Assembly (NCBI GenBank): GCA_041752735.1
Contig: JBGSVW010000036.1
Span: 1 to 50,759, forward strand
Origin: UBA1422 sp041752735
GTDB taxonomy: Bacteria > Bacillota > Clostridia > Peptostreptococcales > Anaerovoracaceae
Direction: 5' to 3'
Length of the DNA: 50,759 nucleotides
Below, piece by piece: positions 8,199 through 17,234 of the stretch. Positions within the stretch are counted from its first letter, which is position 1. Each line of letters opens with the position of its first letter. Made by a program: the position numbers and the translations under genes. The notes beneath the pieces are model-generated. The model made no database searches, was not told the DNA's origin, and saw only the letters and a program-made list of their open reading frames with translations.

Positions 8199-10223
8199 AT
8201 GAAACGAATCGTGATTGCTATTATAATGATATTTTCTCTTATCACATCTTTAGGATTACTTACATTTTTTACTTTTGCAGTACCACAAGACGGAGATCAG
8301 TGTACTACCGATTACATAAACGTACTGGTGGGTAGTGATGGAGGCCATTTTTACCGTAATGGAGTTCAAACTTCGATCAGATACTATCCAGACGGAAGTA
8401 CCGGAGCGTTTTCTCATGAAAATTATGCCGGACCAAGACAACACTATATGATTAAGCCAGACGGTGAGGAAGACTACTATGGTTATTGCATTGAACAGGG
8501 CGAGTCTTTCCCGGATGCACAACGCTATAGCGGGGTGGGCTGGAAAAACGATTCATATTTTACGAATTTACCAAATTCAGTCCAAACAGGTATAATGCTA
8601 GCAACGATTTTCGGATGGCAACCCGGCAAAAATGTTCCGGTGTCTGGGTGCAATGCGGATGATTGGTATTGGGCAACTCAGGTCATCATTTGGGAATACC
8701 AACAAAAACTCCGAACTTCCCCAACAAATATACAATCAAACGGGTACGTTTCTTCAAACTATTTCCAAAGCACATTGGCAGGAAGACCCGCAGAAAATTG
8801 CTATCACTATATGCTTACGTCAATGGCCGATTATCAAGTGGTTCCATCGTTTGTTTCAACGGATTCAGCGAATGTATCAATGATTATTTTAAAGTGGGAT
8901 AGCATAAAACGGCAATGGTGTGTGTCGTTAAATGATACCAATCAAAGTGGATATCCACTCATTACAAATGATCCCGCATTGAAAATTGAGCGTTACGGAA
9001 ATCAATATACATTTACAAGTAGCGTAACATTAGATCTTAGGACAATTGAATTTAGAAAAGATGTTATGCTGCCCTCCCATGAGATGTTAATCTGGGGTGG
9101 CGCCAATACCACACAGGCAATCACAACCGGTGCGGCAGATCCAATGAAGTATTTTGCGCAATTTCGAACTGAACAGCCAGGCTTGATTGAAATTCTTAAA
9201 ACCTCTGAAGATGGGATAAAGGAGGGGATTCACTTTACTTTGGTGGATCATAACGGTCAGATAACAGATTTGGTAACGAATCAAGAAGGTATCACCAGCG
9301 CACAATTATACCCGGGGGAATACTTGGTTTCCGAGGAACAGAATATCAAGTATCGGATACCTGAAACCTTAACTGTCACAATTAAAGAAAATGAAACAAC
9401 GAACCTTGAATATTTAAACATTTTGAAGAGAGGGCAGATACAGATTCAAAAAAAGGTTATGGATACAATTTCCGGTGATTCAATTGCAGAAAAAGGGGCG
9501 ATTTTTCAAATATTTTCAGATAAATATATAACATATAATGATACCCCAAGCAATGTGAGGGATGAGATTACAACAGATGATCAGGGAATCGCCACCTCTC
9601 GAGAATTACCCTTAGGGAACTATATTGTACATCAAAGCTTTGCCAAAAAAGATATCACAACTTCGCAGGACATCCCCATTTCATTAGAAGAAGATTTACA
9701 TACTGTGATGCTGGATATTAAAAATCAATATCAAAAGGGTATATTACAAATACAGAAGCTGTCTAACACCCAACTGCCTTTGGCTGGTGGCGTATTTCTG
9801 CTTAAAACTGCTGAAGATATTCGACGCTCAGATGGGACAATTAGATTTATCAAAGGAAGTTTGATGGATTCATTGACTACGGATGAAAACGGTTTGGCAA
9901 GCAGTGGATGGCTCTATCCTGGGAAATATTCGCTCGAAGAAGCAAAAGCCCCTGATGGATACTCGCTTCCTAAGAACCCAGTCACACCAGTTTTAATGAC
10001 AGCTGATGACCAGTCTGAAATGACTTTTTTCAAGCAAGTTCCAATAATAAATGCGAATGCAGAAGAGTTTCCAATGACAGGAGATGAGTACAATAAAATC
10101 AACACCAAAATCATTCTAATTATGATGGTGATGTCACTGATTGGAATAGGGGTATTGGCATCTATGATGAGAGAACAAAATAAAACCCTATATAAAACCT
10201 CTAAAAAAGCTAAAAAGAGTTGA
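8199..10223 (+). CDS. Sortase-anchored surface protein: thioester (TQXA) domain plus three SpaA-like domains
   Basis: Predicted cell-wall adhesin of 674 residues. Signal peptide: MKR then a hydrophobic stretch to about residue 27. Thioester domain about 35-320: the cysteine in GYCIEQG (Cys97) and the glutamine in ATQVIIWEY (Gln161) are the expected thioester pair. Three SpaA/prealbumin-like domains follow at about 328-408, 412-508 and 514-617; domains 1 and 3 keep the acidic residue of the YxxxE motif while domain 2 has Gln. The C-terminus has a sorting signal: FPMTG (624-628), hydrophobic helix, then a Lys-rich tail. No sortase gene is nearby. RBS GAGAGGAG. Covalent attachment to a host or environmental surface is inferred from the family. 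Confidence 0.92.
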   Translation: MKRIVIAIIMIFSLITSLGLLTFFTFAVPQDGDQCTTDYINVLVGSDGGHFYRNGVQTSIRYYPDGSTGAFSHENYAGPRQHYMIKPDGEEDYYGYCIEQGESFPDAQRYSGVGWKNDSYFTNLPNSVQTGIMLATIFGWQPGKNVPVSGCNADDWYWATQVIIWEYQQKLRTSPTNIQSNGYVSSNYFQSTLAGRPAENCYHYMLTSMADYQVVPSFVSTDSANVSMIILKWDSIKRQWCVSLNDTNQSGYPLITNDPALKIERYGNQYTFTSSVTLDLRTIEFRKDVMLPSHEMLIWGGANTTQAITTGAADPMKYFAQFRTEQPGLIEILKTSEDGIKEGIHFTLVDHNGQITDLVTNQEGITSAQLYPGEYLVSEEQNIKYRIPETLTVTIKENETTNLEYLNILKRGQIQIQKKVMDTISGDSIAEKGAIFQIFSDKYITYNDTPSNVRDEITTDDQGIATSRELPLGNYIVHQSFAKKDITTSQDIPISLEEDLHTVMLDIKNQYQKGILQIQKLSNTQLPLAGGVFLLKTAEDIRRSDGTIRFIKGSLMDSLTTDENGLASSGWLYPGKYSLEEAKAPDGYSLPKNPVTPVLMTADDQSEMTFFKQVPIINANAEEFPMTGDEYNKINTKIILIMMVMSLIGIGVLASMMREQNKTLYKTSKKAKKS

Positions 10224-10247
10224 AAAAATCCCCTTTTCCGATATAAT
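10220..10247 (+). promoter_or_regulatory. Promoter for the DUF896 gene
   Basis: TTGAAA (10220-10225), 16-base spacer, TATAAT (10242-10247). The -35 box overlaps the stop codon of the surface-protein gene. Confidence 0.65.
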
Positions 10248-10272
10248 ATACTGCGGAGAAGAGGAAATAAAT

Positions 10273-10464
10273 ATGATTACAAAAGAAAAAATCACCAGGA
10301 TCAATGAATTGGCAAAAAAGTCAAAATCGGAAGGTCTATCCGAAGAAGAATTATTCGAACAGAAATGTTTGCGGGAAGAATATATCACTACCATGAGAGA
10401 GCGAACCAAAGAACAGTTGGATCGCATTATTGTTGTTAAAGAAGATGAAACCATCGTTCACTAA
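10273..10464 (+). CDS. DUF896/YnzC family small cytosolic protein
   Basis: 63 residues, highly charged and predicted helical: ITKEKITRINELAKKSKSEG, then LSEEELFEQKCLREEYI. This matches the UPF0291 (YnzC) family, which folds as a short helical hairpin; its function is unresolved. In Bacillus subtilis ynzC belongs to the LexA-controlled yneA operon; here it is separated from the yneA-like gene by about 8 kb and has no visible LexA box. Own promoter and a GAGGAAAT ribosome binding site. Confidence 0.88.
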   Translation: MITKEKITRINELAKKSKSEGLSEEELFEQKCLREEYITTMRERTKEQLDRIIVVKEDETIVH

Positions 10465-10497
10465 TGGTTATATTGATAAATAATGTCATAAACCCTG

Positions 10498-10525
10498 TTT
10501 GGATTACTGAAATCATTGGTATAAA
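10498..10525 (+). promoter_or_regulatory. Probable extended -10 promoter for nifS-nifU-mnmA
   Basis: TTTGGA (10498-10503), 16-base spacer, TATAAA (10520-10525) preceded by TGG (extended -10). It lies 46 bases before the nifS start. Confidence 0.5.
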
Positions 10526-10571
10526 TGGAACGAAATAACTAAAAGTCAACATGACAAAGGAGATACTAGGC

Positions 10572-11741
10572 ATGAAGGAAGTTTATCTGGATTATTCGGC
10601 AACCACTCCTGTAAAAAAAGAAGTCTTGGATGATATGATCCCATACTTTTGCGAGTTTTACGGAAATCCATCCAGTTTATATAGTATATCTGAATATACA
10701 AAAGATGCCCTACTTAAAGCAAGACAGCAAATAGCAGGGCTGATTAACGCATCGCCTGATGAAGTGTATTTTACCGGAAGTGGTACTGAGTCTGATAACT
10801 GGGCACTTTTTGGAGTTGTAGATGCTTTAAGGGACAAAGGGAATCATATCATTTCAACTGCAATAGAACACCATGCAATTATCCATTCAACACAATCACT
10901 AGCACAAAGAGGGTTTGAAATAACTTATTTAAATGTACAGCCTGATGGAAGAGTGGATCCCAAAGATTTGGAATCCGCAATAACTGAAAAGACTATTTTA
11001 ATTTCCGTTATGATGGTTAATAATGAAGTTGGTACGGTTGAACCCATTAAAGAGTTAGCTGAAATAGCCAGAAAACACAAAGTAATTTTTCATACTGACG
11101 CAGTACAAGCATTGGGAAACATACCAATTGATGTAAAGGAATTAGGGATTGATTTGTTGTCCCTCTCCGCACACAAAATTTACGGACCGAAAGGCGTTGG
11201 CGCATTATATATCCGAAAAGGCTTAAAAATATCCAATCTGATGCAAGGGGGCGCTCAAGAAAAGAAAAAACGTCCTGGTACCGAAAATGTCGCTGGTATT
11301 GTAGGATTTGGTAAAGCAGCCGAACTTTCACAAGTTTCTTTTGATGAACATGTTAAGAAATTGAGGGAATTACGAGATTACTTTATTTCTCAAGTTACTT
11401 CAAAGATTGATTATGTACATGTAAATGGAAGTATGGAGCACCGGCATCCAGGTAATGCAAATATCACTTTTGAATATATAGAAGGCGAAGCGATTCTTTT
11501 GATGCTTAATGCAAAAGGCATTTATGTTTCAACCGGCTCAGCTTGTTCGTCCGCATCTCTTGTGCCATCTCATGTGCTAGCCGCTATGTGTGTGCCTGTG
11601 GAACTGATTCACGGTACAATCCGCTTTACCATGGGAGATTTTACTACAAAAGAAGATTTGGATTATGTAGTAGAAGCACTAAAAGAAATAGTAGATAAAT
11701 TAAGGGCGGTGTCCTCGGTCTCCGTCAAGGAAGGTTGGTAA
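10572..11741 (+). CDS. nifS: Cysteine desulfurase (NifS/IscS family)
   Basis: PLP enzyme that removes sulfur from L-cysteine as an enzyme-bound persulfide, for Fe-S cluster assembly and tRNA thiolation. 389 residues: PLP lysine in LSAHKIYGPKG (Lys202), persulfide cysteine in STGSACSSAS (Cys325), and the opening VYLDYSATTP of the family. Start at ATG 10572, because AAAGGAG lies just upstream; the longer frame from 10551 would place that site inside the gene. Followed after 5 bases by the U-type scaffold and then mnmA, so it probably serves both pathways. Confidence 0.95.
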   Translation: MKEVYLDYSATTPVKKEVLDDMIPYFCEFYGNPSSLYSISEYTKDALLKARQQIAGLINASPDEVYFTGSGTESDNWALFGVVDALRDKGNHIISTAIEHHAIIHSTQSLAQRGFEITYLNVQPDGRVDPKDLESAITEKTILISVMMVNNEVGTVEPIKELAEIARKHKVIFHTDAVQALGNIPIDVKELGIDLLSLSAHKIYGPKGVGALYIRKGLKISNLMQGGAQEKKKRPGTENVAGIVGFGKAAELSQVSFDEHVKKLRELRDYFISQVTSKIDYVHVNGSMEHRHPGNANITFEYIEGEAILLMLNAKGIYVSTGSACSSASLVPSHVLAAMCVPVELIHGTIRFTMGDFTTKEDLDYVVEALKEIVDKLRAVSSVSVKEGW

Positions 11742-11746
11742 AATAA

Positions 11747-12190
11747 ATGACAATGTATAATGACAAGGTAATGGATCATTTTATGAATCCACATAACGTT
11801 GGGGAACACGAAAATCCTGACGGAGTCGGCAAATATGGTAGTCCGGTATGTGGTGACATGATGCAAATTTCTATAAAAGTAGAAAATGATGTAATTGTAG
11901 ATGCCAAATTTAAAACATTTGGATGCGGTTCAGCCATTGCATCCTCAAGTATTGCAACAGACATGATGATTGGCAAAACCATCGATGAAGCTCTGGCAAT
12001 TTCAAATAAGCAAATCATTGACGAGCTTGGTGGGCTACCTCCGGTTAAGGTCCATTGCTCAGTTTTAGCTGATCATGCTATCAAGGCTGCAATATTTGAT
12101 TATGCACAAAAGAATGGAAAGCATTACAAAGGTCTGGAAGGATTTGATCCCAATGCAGATGAAGACGACCATGAAACAATCGAAGAATAA
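11747..12190 (+). CDS. nifU: Fe-S cluster scaffold, NifU/IscU type
   Basis: U-type scaffold that assembles Fe-S clusters from desulfurase sulfur. All three cluster cysteines are present: VCGDMM, FGCGSAIASSS and VHCSVLADHA. The 147 residues cover only the N-terminal NifU domain plus an acidic tail; the 2Fe-2S and Nfu domains of full NifU are absent. Starts 5 bases after nifS and overlaps mnmA by 20 bases. Confidence 0.93.
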   Translation: MTMYNDKVMDHFMNPHNVGEHENPDGVGKYGSPVCGDMMQISIKVENDVIVDAKFKTFGCGSAIASSSIATDMMIGKTIDEALAISNKQIIDELGGLPPVKVHCSVLADHAIKAAIFDYAQKNGKHYKGLEGFDPNADEDDHETIEE

Positions 12191-13223
12191 AAAGGTAATA
12201 CTTGGATTAAGCGGCGGCGTGGACAGTACGACCGCTGCTTTATTATTAAAAGAACAAGGTTTGGAAGTAACAGGCTTATATTTTGATGTGTCTACCGGAA
12301 ACATACAGGGTAGGGATGCTGCCAAACGGGTCGCGGATTCCATAGAAATACCATTTATTTACAGAAATGTCCATGATGCATTCGATCGTATTGTCGTTGA
12401 GAACTTCTGTGAAGAGTATGCTTGTGGGAGAACGCCAAACCCTTGTATTCTATGCAATCCAATGATTAAATTCAAATTGCTGCTTAGTGAGGCAATGGAA
12501 ATTGGAGCGGATCATATTGCAACCGGTCATTATGCCAGAATTGTGAGTGGTCGGATTCATATAGCAAGCAATGAACGAAAAGATCAATCATACATGCTAT
12601 ATCGTCTAACTTCAGATGTGCTTGAAAGGCTCATTTTGCCTCTTGGAGAGCTTGAAAGCAAAGAAGTGGTCCGAGATTACGCAAGGACTTATGAAATGGA
12701 AAATGCAGATAAAAAAGATAGTCAGGAAATCTGTTTTATTTCAGAAGAGGATGACGGATATCTGAATTTTTTGACGCAACGTGGAGTTACATCGCCAGTT
12801 GGAAACTTCATAGATAAGAATCAGCAGATAGTTGGCCGTCATCAGGGGCTTGCCCATTATACTGTGGGGCAACGAAAAGGTTTGGGCATCACCTTTGGGA
12901 AACCAACCTATGTTATATCAATCAATTCCAACGATAATACAATCACACTAGGCGACAACCAAGATCTGATGCAACTCAATGTTACATCCACCAATCATGT
13001 ATTTTTTGGAATCCAAACCAATCAGATTCCAAAAGAGTACATTGGAGTTCCACTGACTGCTAAAATTCGCTATGGGGCCCATCCGGCGGCAGCCATAATT
13101 GAGTCAATAGAGGATGGCGTAGTGCAGACACGATTTGAAATACCACAACGTGCCATAACACCGGGTCAATCAATTGTTTTTTATGATGGGGATCTATTAA
13201 TTGGAGGTGGCATTATAAAGTAA
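12171..13223 (+). CDS. mnmA: tRNA 2-thiouridylase MnmA
   Basis: Thiolates U34 of Lys, Glu and Gln tRNAs using persulfide sulfur. 350 residues: PP-loop GLSGGVDST (ATP binding), the cysteine in PNPCILCNP (nucleophile) and the second catalytic cysteine in SQEICFISEEDDGYL, then the GQRKGLGI region and a C-terminal beta-barrel. Start uncertain among ATGs at 12153, 12159 and 12171; I chose 12171 since the family begins about ten residues before the PP-loop. The gene overlaps nifU, making a complete sulfur-relay operon. Confidence 0.94.
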   Translation: MKQSKNKKVILGLSGGVDSTTAALLLKEQGLEVTGLYFDVSTGNIQGRDAAKRVADSIEIPFIYRNVHDAFDRIVVENFCEEYACGRTPNPCILCNPMIKFKLLLSEAMEIGADHIATGHYARIVSGRIHIASNERKDQSYMLYRLTSDVLERLILPLGELESKEVVRDYARTYEMENADKKDSQEICFISEEDDGYLNFLTQRGVTSPVGNFIDKNQQIVGRHQGLAHYTVGQRKGLGITFGKPTYVISINSNDNTITLGDNQDLMQLNVTSTNHVFFGIQTNQIPKEYIGVPLTAKIRYGAHPAAAIIESIEDGVVQTRFEIPQRAITPGQSIVFYDGDLLIGGGIIK

Positions 13224-13240
13224 ACAATAACTATATTACG

Positions 13241-14197
13241 TCAACAAAGTATAATTGCACGGGTCGGGCATACTGGTGCACAGTAGCCACAGGTCAGGCA
13301 AATTTCCGGATTAACTTCTGCAACTCCTTTGAGATTCATCGTAATGGCATGGTTTGGACACCGAATCAAGCAACTGCCACAGCCTTCGCAATCTCCGGGA
13401 TCAATGTAGATTTTTTTATTGGATACATCGGGAATATAGCCATCAGGTAATATGCCTTCGGCATATTCAACTGCTCGGTCCACTTCATTACATGCCCCAA
13501 AACCGAGCATAACCGATGAAATACCTGGTAAGGACGTAACATAGTCCAAACATGTAATATAATTACGAACTAAATTTCCACCACCAAAAGCCTTCATTGC
13601 GAAAATACCTTTGCCAAGGTCGCCGTTTTTTTCAATAGCCGCAGCCATGTCATCTTTGGTACCAAATCCGGTTCCATGACGAATACCCAGACTTTCTATG
13701 TTAATTAAGGGGAACAATACATCGCATTCTTTAATATTTACTATTTTTTCAGCGACATCAATATGATGTGTTGAGACGCCAATGGCTTTGACTAATCCTT
13801 TAATTTTTGCTTCCTGTAGTTGCTCCCAGGCCCCGGCTCGATTGGAAAAATCCGGGTCATTGCGGACTTCATGAAGCAGAAAGATATCAATAATATCTCG
13901 ATCCATTTCTATGCGGGCCTCTTCGATGGCAACAGACATTTCTTTTGCCGATAATACAAGAGATTTGGATGAAATTACCGGATCAAAATTTGTACCTTTC
14001 AATGCATCCCGAATATACGGATAGGTATGATAGCACTGTGCTGTATCTAAAAAATTGATTCCTCGTTCCAAACCATAACGAACGATAGCAGCACCTTCCG
14101 AAATTGGAAGATTCAACTGGTTATCGCCGATGGTTAAAACACCAAATCCGATGGGGGAGACAAGTAGCCCCGTTTTGCCTAATTCTATCTTTTTCAT
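13241..14197 (-). CDS. Aldo/keto reductase with C-terminal 2[4Fe-4S] ferredoxin domain
   Basis: Redox enzyme of 318 residues: an aldo/keto reductase barrel (about 1-265) with the catalytic tetrad Asp51, Tyr56, Lys78 and His109 (FLDTAQCY, SSK, LLHE), and a ferredoxin tail with CEGCGSCLIRCP and CLTCGYCAPVCP for two 4Fe-4S clusters. The tail suggests electron exchange with ferredoxin as well as NAD(P)H. It is convergent with mnmA (17 bases apart) and divergent from alaS. The promoter's -10 box ends six bases before the ATG and no ribosome binding site is visible, so the mRNA is probably leaderless. Substrate unknown. Confidence 0.9.
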   Translation of the reverse strand: MKKIELGKTGLLVSPIGFGVLTIGDNQLNLPISEGAAIVRYGLERGINFLDTAQCYHTYPYIRDALKGTNFDPVISSKSLVLSAKEMSVAIEEARIEMDRDIIDIFLLHEVRNDPDFSNRAGAWEQLQEAKIKGLVKAIGVSTHHIDVAEKIVNIKECDVLFPLINIESLGIRHGTGFGTKDDMAAAIEKNGDLGKGIFAMKAFGGGNLVRNYITCLDYVTSLPGISSVMLGFGACNEVDRAVEYAEGILPDGYIPDVSNKKIYIDPGDCEGCGSCLIRCPNHAITMNLKGVAEVNPEICLTCGYCAPVCPTRAIILC

Positions 14198-14203
14198 ACT
14201 ATG

Positions 14204-14232
14204 ATTTTAGGTTGATTTTCAAGGACTGTCAA
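14204..14232 (-). promoter_or_regulatory. Consensus promoter for the aldo/keto reductase gene (leaderless)
   Basis: Read on the - strand: TTGACA (14232-14227), 17-base spacer, TAAAAT (14209-14204). Only six bases (14203-14198) separate the -10 box from the ATG, so transcription would start at or next to the start codon. Confidence 0.75.
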
Positions 14233-14261
14233 TAGACAACAAGCTTAAATTATGGTATTCT
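14233..14261 (+). promoter_or_regulatory. Promoter for alaS
   Basis: TAGACA (14233-14238), 17-base spacer, TATTCT (14256-14261). Its -35 box directly abuts that of the divergent promoter; together they form TGTCAATAGACA. The short leader leaves no room for a T-box. Confidence 0.6.
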
Positions 14262-14296
14262 AGAATGAAGTTGTAACACAGGAGGAGTATAAACAC

Positions 14297-16918
14297 ATGG
14301 AAAAAATGGGACTAAATCAACTGAGAGAACTGTTTTTGTCCTTTTATGAAGAGAAGGGGCACTTGCGAAAGCAAAGTTTTCCACTGATCCCTCAAAATGA
14401 TAAAAGCTTATTAATTATCAATTCGGGTATGGCGCCCTTAAAACCATATTTCGCCGGTACTTTGACACCACCGGCCCCAAGAATGACCACTTGCCAGAAG
14501 TGCATCAGAACAGCGGACATCGAAAATGTTGGCTTTACATCGCGTCACGGCACTTTTTTTGAGATGCTGGGAAGCTTTTCTTTTGGGGACTATTTCAAAG
14601 TTGAATCAATCACTTGGGGCTGGGAATTCATCACCCAAAAGCTCAATTTACCAACTGAACGATTATGGGCATCGGTTTATGAACTGGATAATGAGGCCTA
14701 TAATATTTGGAAAGATGTAATCGGAATGCCTGAAGAACGGATTGTCAGACTAGGCAAAGATGACAATTTCTGGGAAATTGGTGTTGGCCCATGCGGACCC
14801 TGTTCGGAAATATATTTTGACCGTGGCAGGGAATACGGTTGTGATAATCCTGACTGCAAACCTGGATGTGATTGTGACAGGTATATTGAATTTTGGAACC
14901 ACGTATTCACCCAGTATTCCAACGATGGCAACGGAAACTATTCGGATTTAGCACACAAAAACATCGATACCGGTTTAGGACTCGAGCGCTTAGCCTGCAT
15001 CATGCAGGACGTGGATTCAATTTTTGCTGTGGATACGATTAAATATGTATTAGATGCTGTTTCACAAATTTCCGGTGTTGAATATCAAAACGGGCAAGTT
15101 GATACAGATGTTTCAATCCGGATTATCACGGACCATATGCGCTCCGCTACGTTCATGATCGGTGATAAAATCATGCCAAGTAATGAAGGTCGGGGCTATG
15201 TTCTTCGAAGGTTGATTCGTCGTGCAGCCAGACATGGCAAAAAAATCGGCATCGAAGGCTTATTCTTGACGGAGATCATCAGCAAAGTAATCGATGTGAC
15301 AGGCGAAGCATATCCTGAGCTGGAAGAGCAACGGGATTTCATATCCAAGATTGTACAAAAGGAAGAAGAAAAATTCAGCGAAACATTGAATCAGGGACTT
15401 CATCTTTTGGAGAAGGCCTTTGAATCAATCAATGATAACAACAAGGACGGCGTATTATCGGGAGAAATTGCTTTTAAACTACATGACACCTATGGATTGC
15501 CATACGAAATAACAGAAGAAATCTGCCACGAACGAGGGTTTGCTGTGGATCTTGAGGAATTTAAGAGATTAATGACCCATCAGAAGCAAGCAGGACAAAT
15601 TGACGCCGCGACCAGTGATCATGCATGGAAAAAGACCCCTGAGACCAACGATTTTCAGGGAGATACTCTTTTCACCGGCTATGGTTCCACACAGGATACA
15701 GCCACAATATTGGGAATTTATACAGAAGAAGGTGCTAGGAAAACTGCAGGTGAGGGGATGTCATGCGACATCATACTGGATCGCACACCGTTTTATGCTG
15801 CAGGTGGTGGTCAGGCTGCAGATAAGGGCATCATTGAAAGTACTGGTTTGCGGGCTGAAGTTGTGGATGTCATTAAGCAAAATGGTGTTTATGTTCATCG
15901 AATCATCATACATTCAGGTCACCTGAATGTATCGGATCAGATAGACTGTTTGGTCGATATCCAAAATCGAAATGCTACTGCGAGAAATCATACAGGAACC
16001 CATATTCTCCATAAAGCGCTTCGTATGGTGCTGGGAGAACACGTACAACAAGCTGGTTCAGCAGTCAATGCAGAGTCGCTTAGGTTTGATTTTAGCCATT
16101 TTGAAGCTATGACAAACGATCAGATCAATCAAGTAGAGCAAATCATCAATCAACAGATTTTGATGTTCCACTCGGTGGTCACTGCAGAAATGTCAATGGC
16201 AGATGCGAACAAAGAAGGTGCCATTGGTTTGTTTGAGGATAAATACGGTGATTCTGTCCGGGTTGTATCAGTTGGTCAATTTAGTAAAGAATTATGCGGA
16301 GGCATTCATGTGACCAACGCCGGTCAAATTGGTGCGTTTCACATTATAAGCGAATCCGGAATTGCGGCAGGTGTCAGACGAATCGAAGCGGTCACCGGTG
16401 AAGGAATATTGAAAATATTAATAAATAAGGAAAATATTGTAAACCGTACAGCTGAATTATTAAAAACCAATAATGATATGATATTGGACCGATTATCTTT
16501 CATGGCTCAGGAGTTAAGAGAGACGAAGAAGGAGCTTGATGAGCTAAAACGGCAGGGGATGGGTTCTTTATCCAAAACCTTGTTGGATGAAGCTAAGATG
16601 GTAAATGGAACCCGACTAATAGCAAACAATTTCCAAAATATGGATATCAATGATTTGAGGGAGCTATCTGATCAAATTAAGGCAACCGAACAAAATTTGG
16701 CGTTGGTATTTGCTGCTGAATTAGACGGAAAGGTGACTTTTTTAGTATCATTGACAGATGATGTCGTTTCAAAGGGATACCATGCCGGCAAAATGATCAA
16801 AGAGATTGCAGCTGCAGCAGGTGGTGGTGGTGGTGGAAAAGCCGATATGGCCCAGGCCGGCGGAAAAGACCCATCTAAAATTCATGAAGCACTGCTGATT
16901 GCCGAGAAATTATTGTAA
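14297..16918 (+). CDS. alaS: Alanyl-tRNA synthetase
   Basis: Class II synthetase that charges tRNA-Ala. 873 residues, a full-length family member: catalytic domain at the N-terminus (ITTGMAPL-like region, here INSGMAPLKPYF; TTCQKCIRT; RHGTFFEMLGSFSFGDYFK), editing domain with the HTGTHIL zinc/catalytic motif and the CGGIHVTNAG motif, and a C-terminal DHHA1 domain with GGGGGGKADMAQAGG. RBS AGGAGGAG. Operon partners downstream are ireB and ruvX, the usual Firmicute order alaS-ireB-ruvX. Confidence 0.98.
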   Translation: MEKMGLNQLRELFLSFYEEKGHLRKQSFPLIPQNDKSLLIINSGMAPLKPYFAGTLTPPAPRMTTCQKCIRTADIENVGFTSRHGTFFEMLGSFSFGDYFKVESITWGWEFITQKLNLPTERLWASVYELDNEAYNIWKDVIGMPEERIVRLGKDDNFWEIGVGPCGPCSEIYFDRGREYGCDNPDCKPGCDCDRYIEFWNHVFTQYSNDGNGNYSDLAHKNIDTGLGLERLACIMQDVDSIFAVDTIKYVLDAVSQISGVEYQNGQVDTDVSIRIITDHMRSATFMIGDKIMPSNEGRGYVLRRLIRRAARHGKKIGIEGLFLTEIISKVIDVTGEAYPELEEQRDFISKIVQKEEEKFSETLNQGLHLLEKAFESINDNNKDGVLSGEIAFKLHDTYGLPYEITEEICHERGFAVDLEEFKRLMTHQKQAGQIDAATSDHAWKKTPETNDFQGDTLFTGYGSTQDTATILGIYTEEGARKTAGEGMSCDIILDRTPFYAAGGGQAADKGIIESTGLRAEVVDVIKQNGVYVHRIIIHSGHLNVSDQIDCLVDIQNRNATARNHTGTHILHKALRMVLGEHVQQAGSAVNAESLRFDFSHFEAMTNDQINQVEQIINQQILMFHSVVTAEMSMADANKEGAIGLFEDKYGDSVRVVSVGQFSKELCGGIHVTNAGQIGAFHIISESGIAAGVRRIEAVTGEGILKILINKENIVNRTAELLKTNNDMILDRLSFMAQELRETKKELDELKRQGMGSLSKTLLDEAKMVNGTRLIANNFQNMDINDLRELSDQIKATEQNLALVFAAELDGKVTFLVSLTDDVVSKGYHAGKMIKEIAAAAGGGGGGKADMAQAGGKDPSKIHEALLIAEKLL

Positions 16919-16941
16919 AAATTCGAAGATTCGTTTATAAT
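16913..16941 (+). promoter_or_regulatory. Probable internal promoter before ireB
   Basis: TTGTAA (16913-16918), 17-base spacer, TATAAT (16936-16941). The -35 box overlaps the alaS stop codon, so ireB-ruvX can be expressed apart from alaS. Confidence 0.55.
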
Positions 16942-16976
16942 ATTATCTAGGTAACAATTTGAGAGGAGGAGTCAGA

Positions 16977-17228
16977 ATGGATAAACGAGGTACAATCCTG
17001 TTCGATGGGACAGAAAAAAAAGCTCAGTTGACAATTAAAGAGCTTCTGCAGGAGGTGTATGACGCTTTAGACGAAAAGGGATATAATGCAATTGATCAGA
17101 TTGTTGGCTATATCCTTTCCGGAGACCCTTCCTATATTACCAGCCACAATAATGCCAGAAATATCATTCGGCAAGTGGATCGGGACGATTTGGCAGAAGA
17201 ACTTCTGCGAAAGTATCTGGACAAATAA
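16977..17228 (+). CDS. ireB: IreB family regulatory protein (DUF965)
   Basis: 83-residue cytosolic protein starting MDKRGTILFDG and containing the family block EVYDALDEKGYNAIDQIVGY and LSGDPSYITSHNNARN. In Enterococcus IreB is a substrate of the Ser/Thr kinase IreK and affects cephalosporin tolerance; the role here is inferred. Start chosen at 16977 because GAGAGGAGG lies 9-10 bases upstream. A compact terminator-like hairpin follows before ruvX. Confidence 0.93.
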   Translation: MDKRGTILFDGTEKKAQLTIKELLQEVYDALDEKGYNAIDQIVGYILSGDPSYITSHNNARNIIRQVDRDDLAEELLRKYLDK

Positions 17229-17234
17229 TTCGAA

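Noticed and set aside
14262..14296. Possible T-box riboswitch before alaS
   Set aside because: Only about 30 bases lie between the predicted transcription start and the ATG; no specifier loop, T-box sequence or terminator fits.
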